Positions 33,299 through 34,144 of a DNA stretch of 34,144 nt are shown here, piece after piece. Within the stretch, counting starts at the first letter, position 1. Each line of letters opens with the position of its first letter. The position numbers and the translations under genes are program-made. Source of the stretch: an uncultured bacterium (lineage in GTDB: Bacteria > Patescibacteriota > Gracilibacteria > Absconditabacterales > Absconditicoccaceae); contig CALMEO010000136.1 in assembly GCA_937862935.1 (NCBI GenBank), positions 1 through 34,144 on the forward strand, read 5' to 3'. The notes below the pieces were generated by a model, which searched no databases, was not told the DNA's origin, and worked only from the letters and a program-made list of their open reading frames with translations.

Positions 33299-34144
33299 TT
33301 ATAGTAAGTCATTTTTGATGAGAATTTGTGCCATTTCGCTTTGCATTTCATGTGCTTCAACGCCTGCGTGAAGTGCAAAGTGTTTTTCATCCATACCACA
33401 ATTCATACCCGCATAAAGAATGCTCCTAGAAGCATTAACAAGTAAACCACATGTCTTGTTTATTCCATATTTACAAATTTCTTGTAGGTTACCACCTTGT
33501 GCACCAACACCCGGAATAAGCAGGAAATGATTGGGAACTATCTGGCGAATTCTTTTTAAATAGCTCGCTTGAGTAGCTCCTACCACATACATAATATTGT
33601 CGGTAGTTCCCCATCCTTGGCTTTTTTGGAGCACTTCTTCGTGTAGACTAGGTGGATGATCTAATGATCTCCCTGCGATTGGCAACATCTGAAAATCAAA
33701 TGCTCCCTTGTTGGAAGTAAGGGCAAGAATAATCGCCCATTTACCCGGAAACTCAAGAAATGGTTTTACGCTGTCTTCTCCCATATAGGGAGCGACGGTG
33801 ATTGCATCAAACGGCATTCTTCCAAGAAATGCTTTCGCATACATAGTCGATGTATTCCCGATATCTCCGCGTTTTGCATCAGCGATGATAAAGATGTCAG
33901 GATAATTGAGTACAATATACTGCATTGTTCTTTCAAGTGCAAGCCATCCTGCGGCTCCATAGCATTCGTAGAATGCAAGATTGGGTTTATAAGCTACAGT
34001 GTACTGAGCTGTTGAATCAATGATTGCCCTATTGAAATTGAACATGGAGTTTTCAGGATCGTCTTCAATGATCATGTGTTTTGGAATTTTGTTTAAATCA
34101 GTATCCAAACCGACGCACAAGAAGCTCTGTTTCTTCTTGATTTG
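33299..34144 (-). CDS. pyrF: Orotidine 5'-phosphate decarboxylase, type 2, 5' end outside window
   Basis: The frame is open from the window edge to TAA 33299-33301, giving 281 visible residues; the start codon is beyond the edge ('[10 protein letters not shown]' continues upstream). The catalytic signature '[19 protein letters not shown]' and the phosphate loop '[12 protein letters not shown]' are intact, as are '[13 protein letters not shown]' and '[13 protein letters not shown]'. Length and motifs fit the type 2 enzyme. It makes UMP from orotidine monophosphate. None of its 22 or so glycines uses TGA, and it is richer in G+C than the other genes, unlike the adjacent native block. This fits acquisition from a standard-code donor. 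No other pyrimidine gene is in the window. Confidence 0.93.
   Translation of the reverse strand, partial: QIKKKQSFLCVGLDTDLNKIPKHMIIEDDPENSMFNFNRAIIDSTAQYTVAYKPNLAFYECYGAAGWLALERTMQYIVLNYPDIFIIADAKRGDIGNTSTMYAKAFLGRMPFDAITVAPYMGEDSVKPFLEFPGKWAIILALTSNKGAFDFQMLPIAGRSLDHPPSLHEEVLQKSQGWGTTDNIMYVVGATQASYLKRIRQIVPNHFLLIPGVGAQGGNLQEICKYGINKTCGLLVNASRSILYAGMNCGMDEKHFALHAGVEAHEMQSEMAQILIKNDLL

Overview
The window comes from a bacterium that reads UGA as glycine (translation table 25), the code of Gracilibacteria (BD1-5) and Absconditabacteria (SR1). The direct evidence is that nearly every conserved gene is interrupted by in-frame TGA, and these TGAs fall where the families have glycine: the RpoB PGG of the rifampicin region, the KH-domain GKGG of PNPase, the DFG of a protein kinase, and codon 2 of EF-Ts. 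The DNA is AT-rich. All genes use TAA or TAG stops. I saw no rRNA, tRNA, CRISPR array or intact insertion sequence. Coordinates below are for table-25 reading frames, which are often much longer than a standard-code ORF.

Layout. 1-4390 (+): the C-terminus of an Obg-like GTPase, RlmH, an unknown small gene, PNPase behind a structured leader, and a membrane-anchored GyrI-like protein. 4580-13245 (+): a metabolic block with an unknown 283-aa protein, ribose-1,5-bisphosphate isomerase, an unknown 763-aa protein, form II/III RuBisCO, a 103-aa membrane protein, AMP phosphorylase and a short pyruvate kinase. 13279-16272 (+): a protein-kinase-like gene, a decayed minus-strand gene, a secreted 3D/peptidoglycan-binding protein and an unknown protein. 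16345-19206 (-): a SAM methyltransferase and a RelA/SpoT-type HD hydrolase, probably one operon, and a lipoprotein. 19429-33206 (+): information processing, with L10, L12, S2, a membrane protein, EF-Ts, an S6-S18 fusion, L34, RpoB, RpoC, L27, L32 and NusB. 33299-34144 (-): PyrF, cut by the window edge.

Function. AMP phosphorylase, ribose-1,5-bisphosphate isomerase and RuBisCO form the known AMP pathway: AMP to ribose-1,5-bisphosphate to ribulose-1,5-bisphosphate to two 3-phosphoglycerates. Pyruvate kinase follows directly and would make ATP from the downstream phosphoenolpyruvate. Phosphoglycerate mutase and enolase are not in the window. The likely role is nucleotide scavenging for energy rather than autotrophy.

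Most notable points: a single-chain S6-S18 ribosomal protein whose two halves are joined through a UGA codon; a structured leader before pnp; an L10 leader with a plausible attenuator before rplJ; promoters that share a 16-bp spacer; a family of imperfect intergenic hairpin repeats; a Lys-rich N-terminal tail on RpoB; and several genes (pyrF, the lipoprotein) with no UGA-glycine at all, which may be recent imports.
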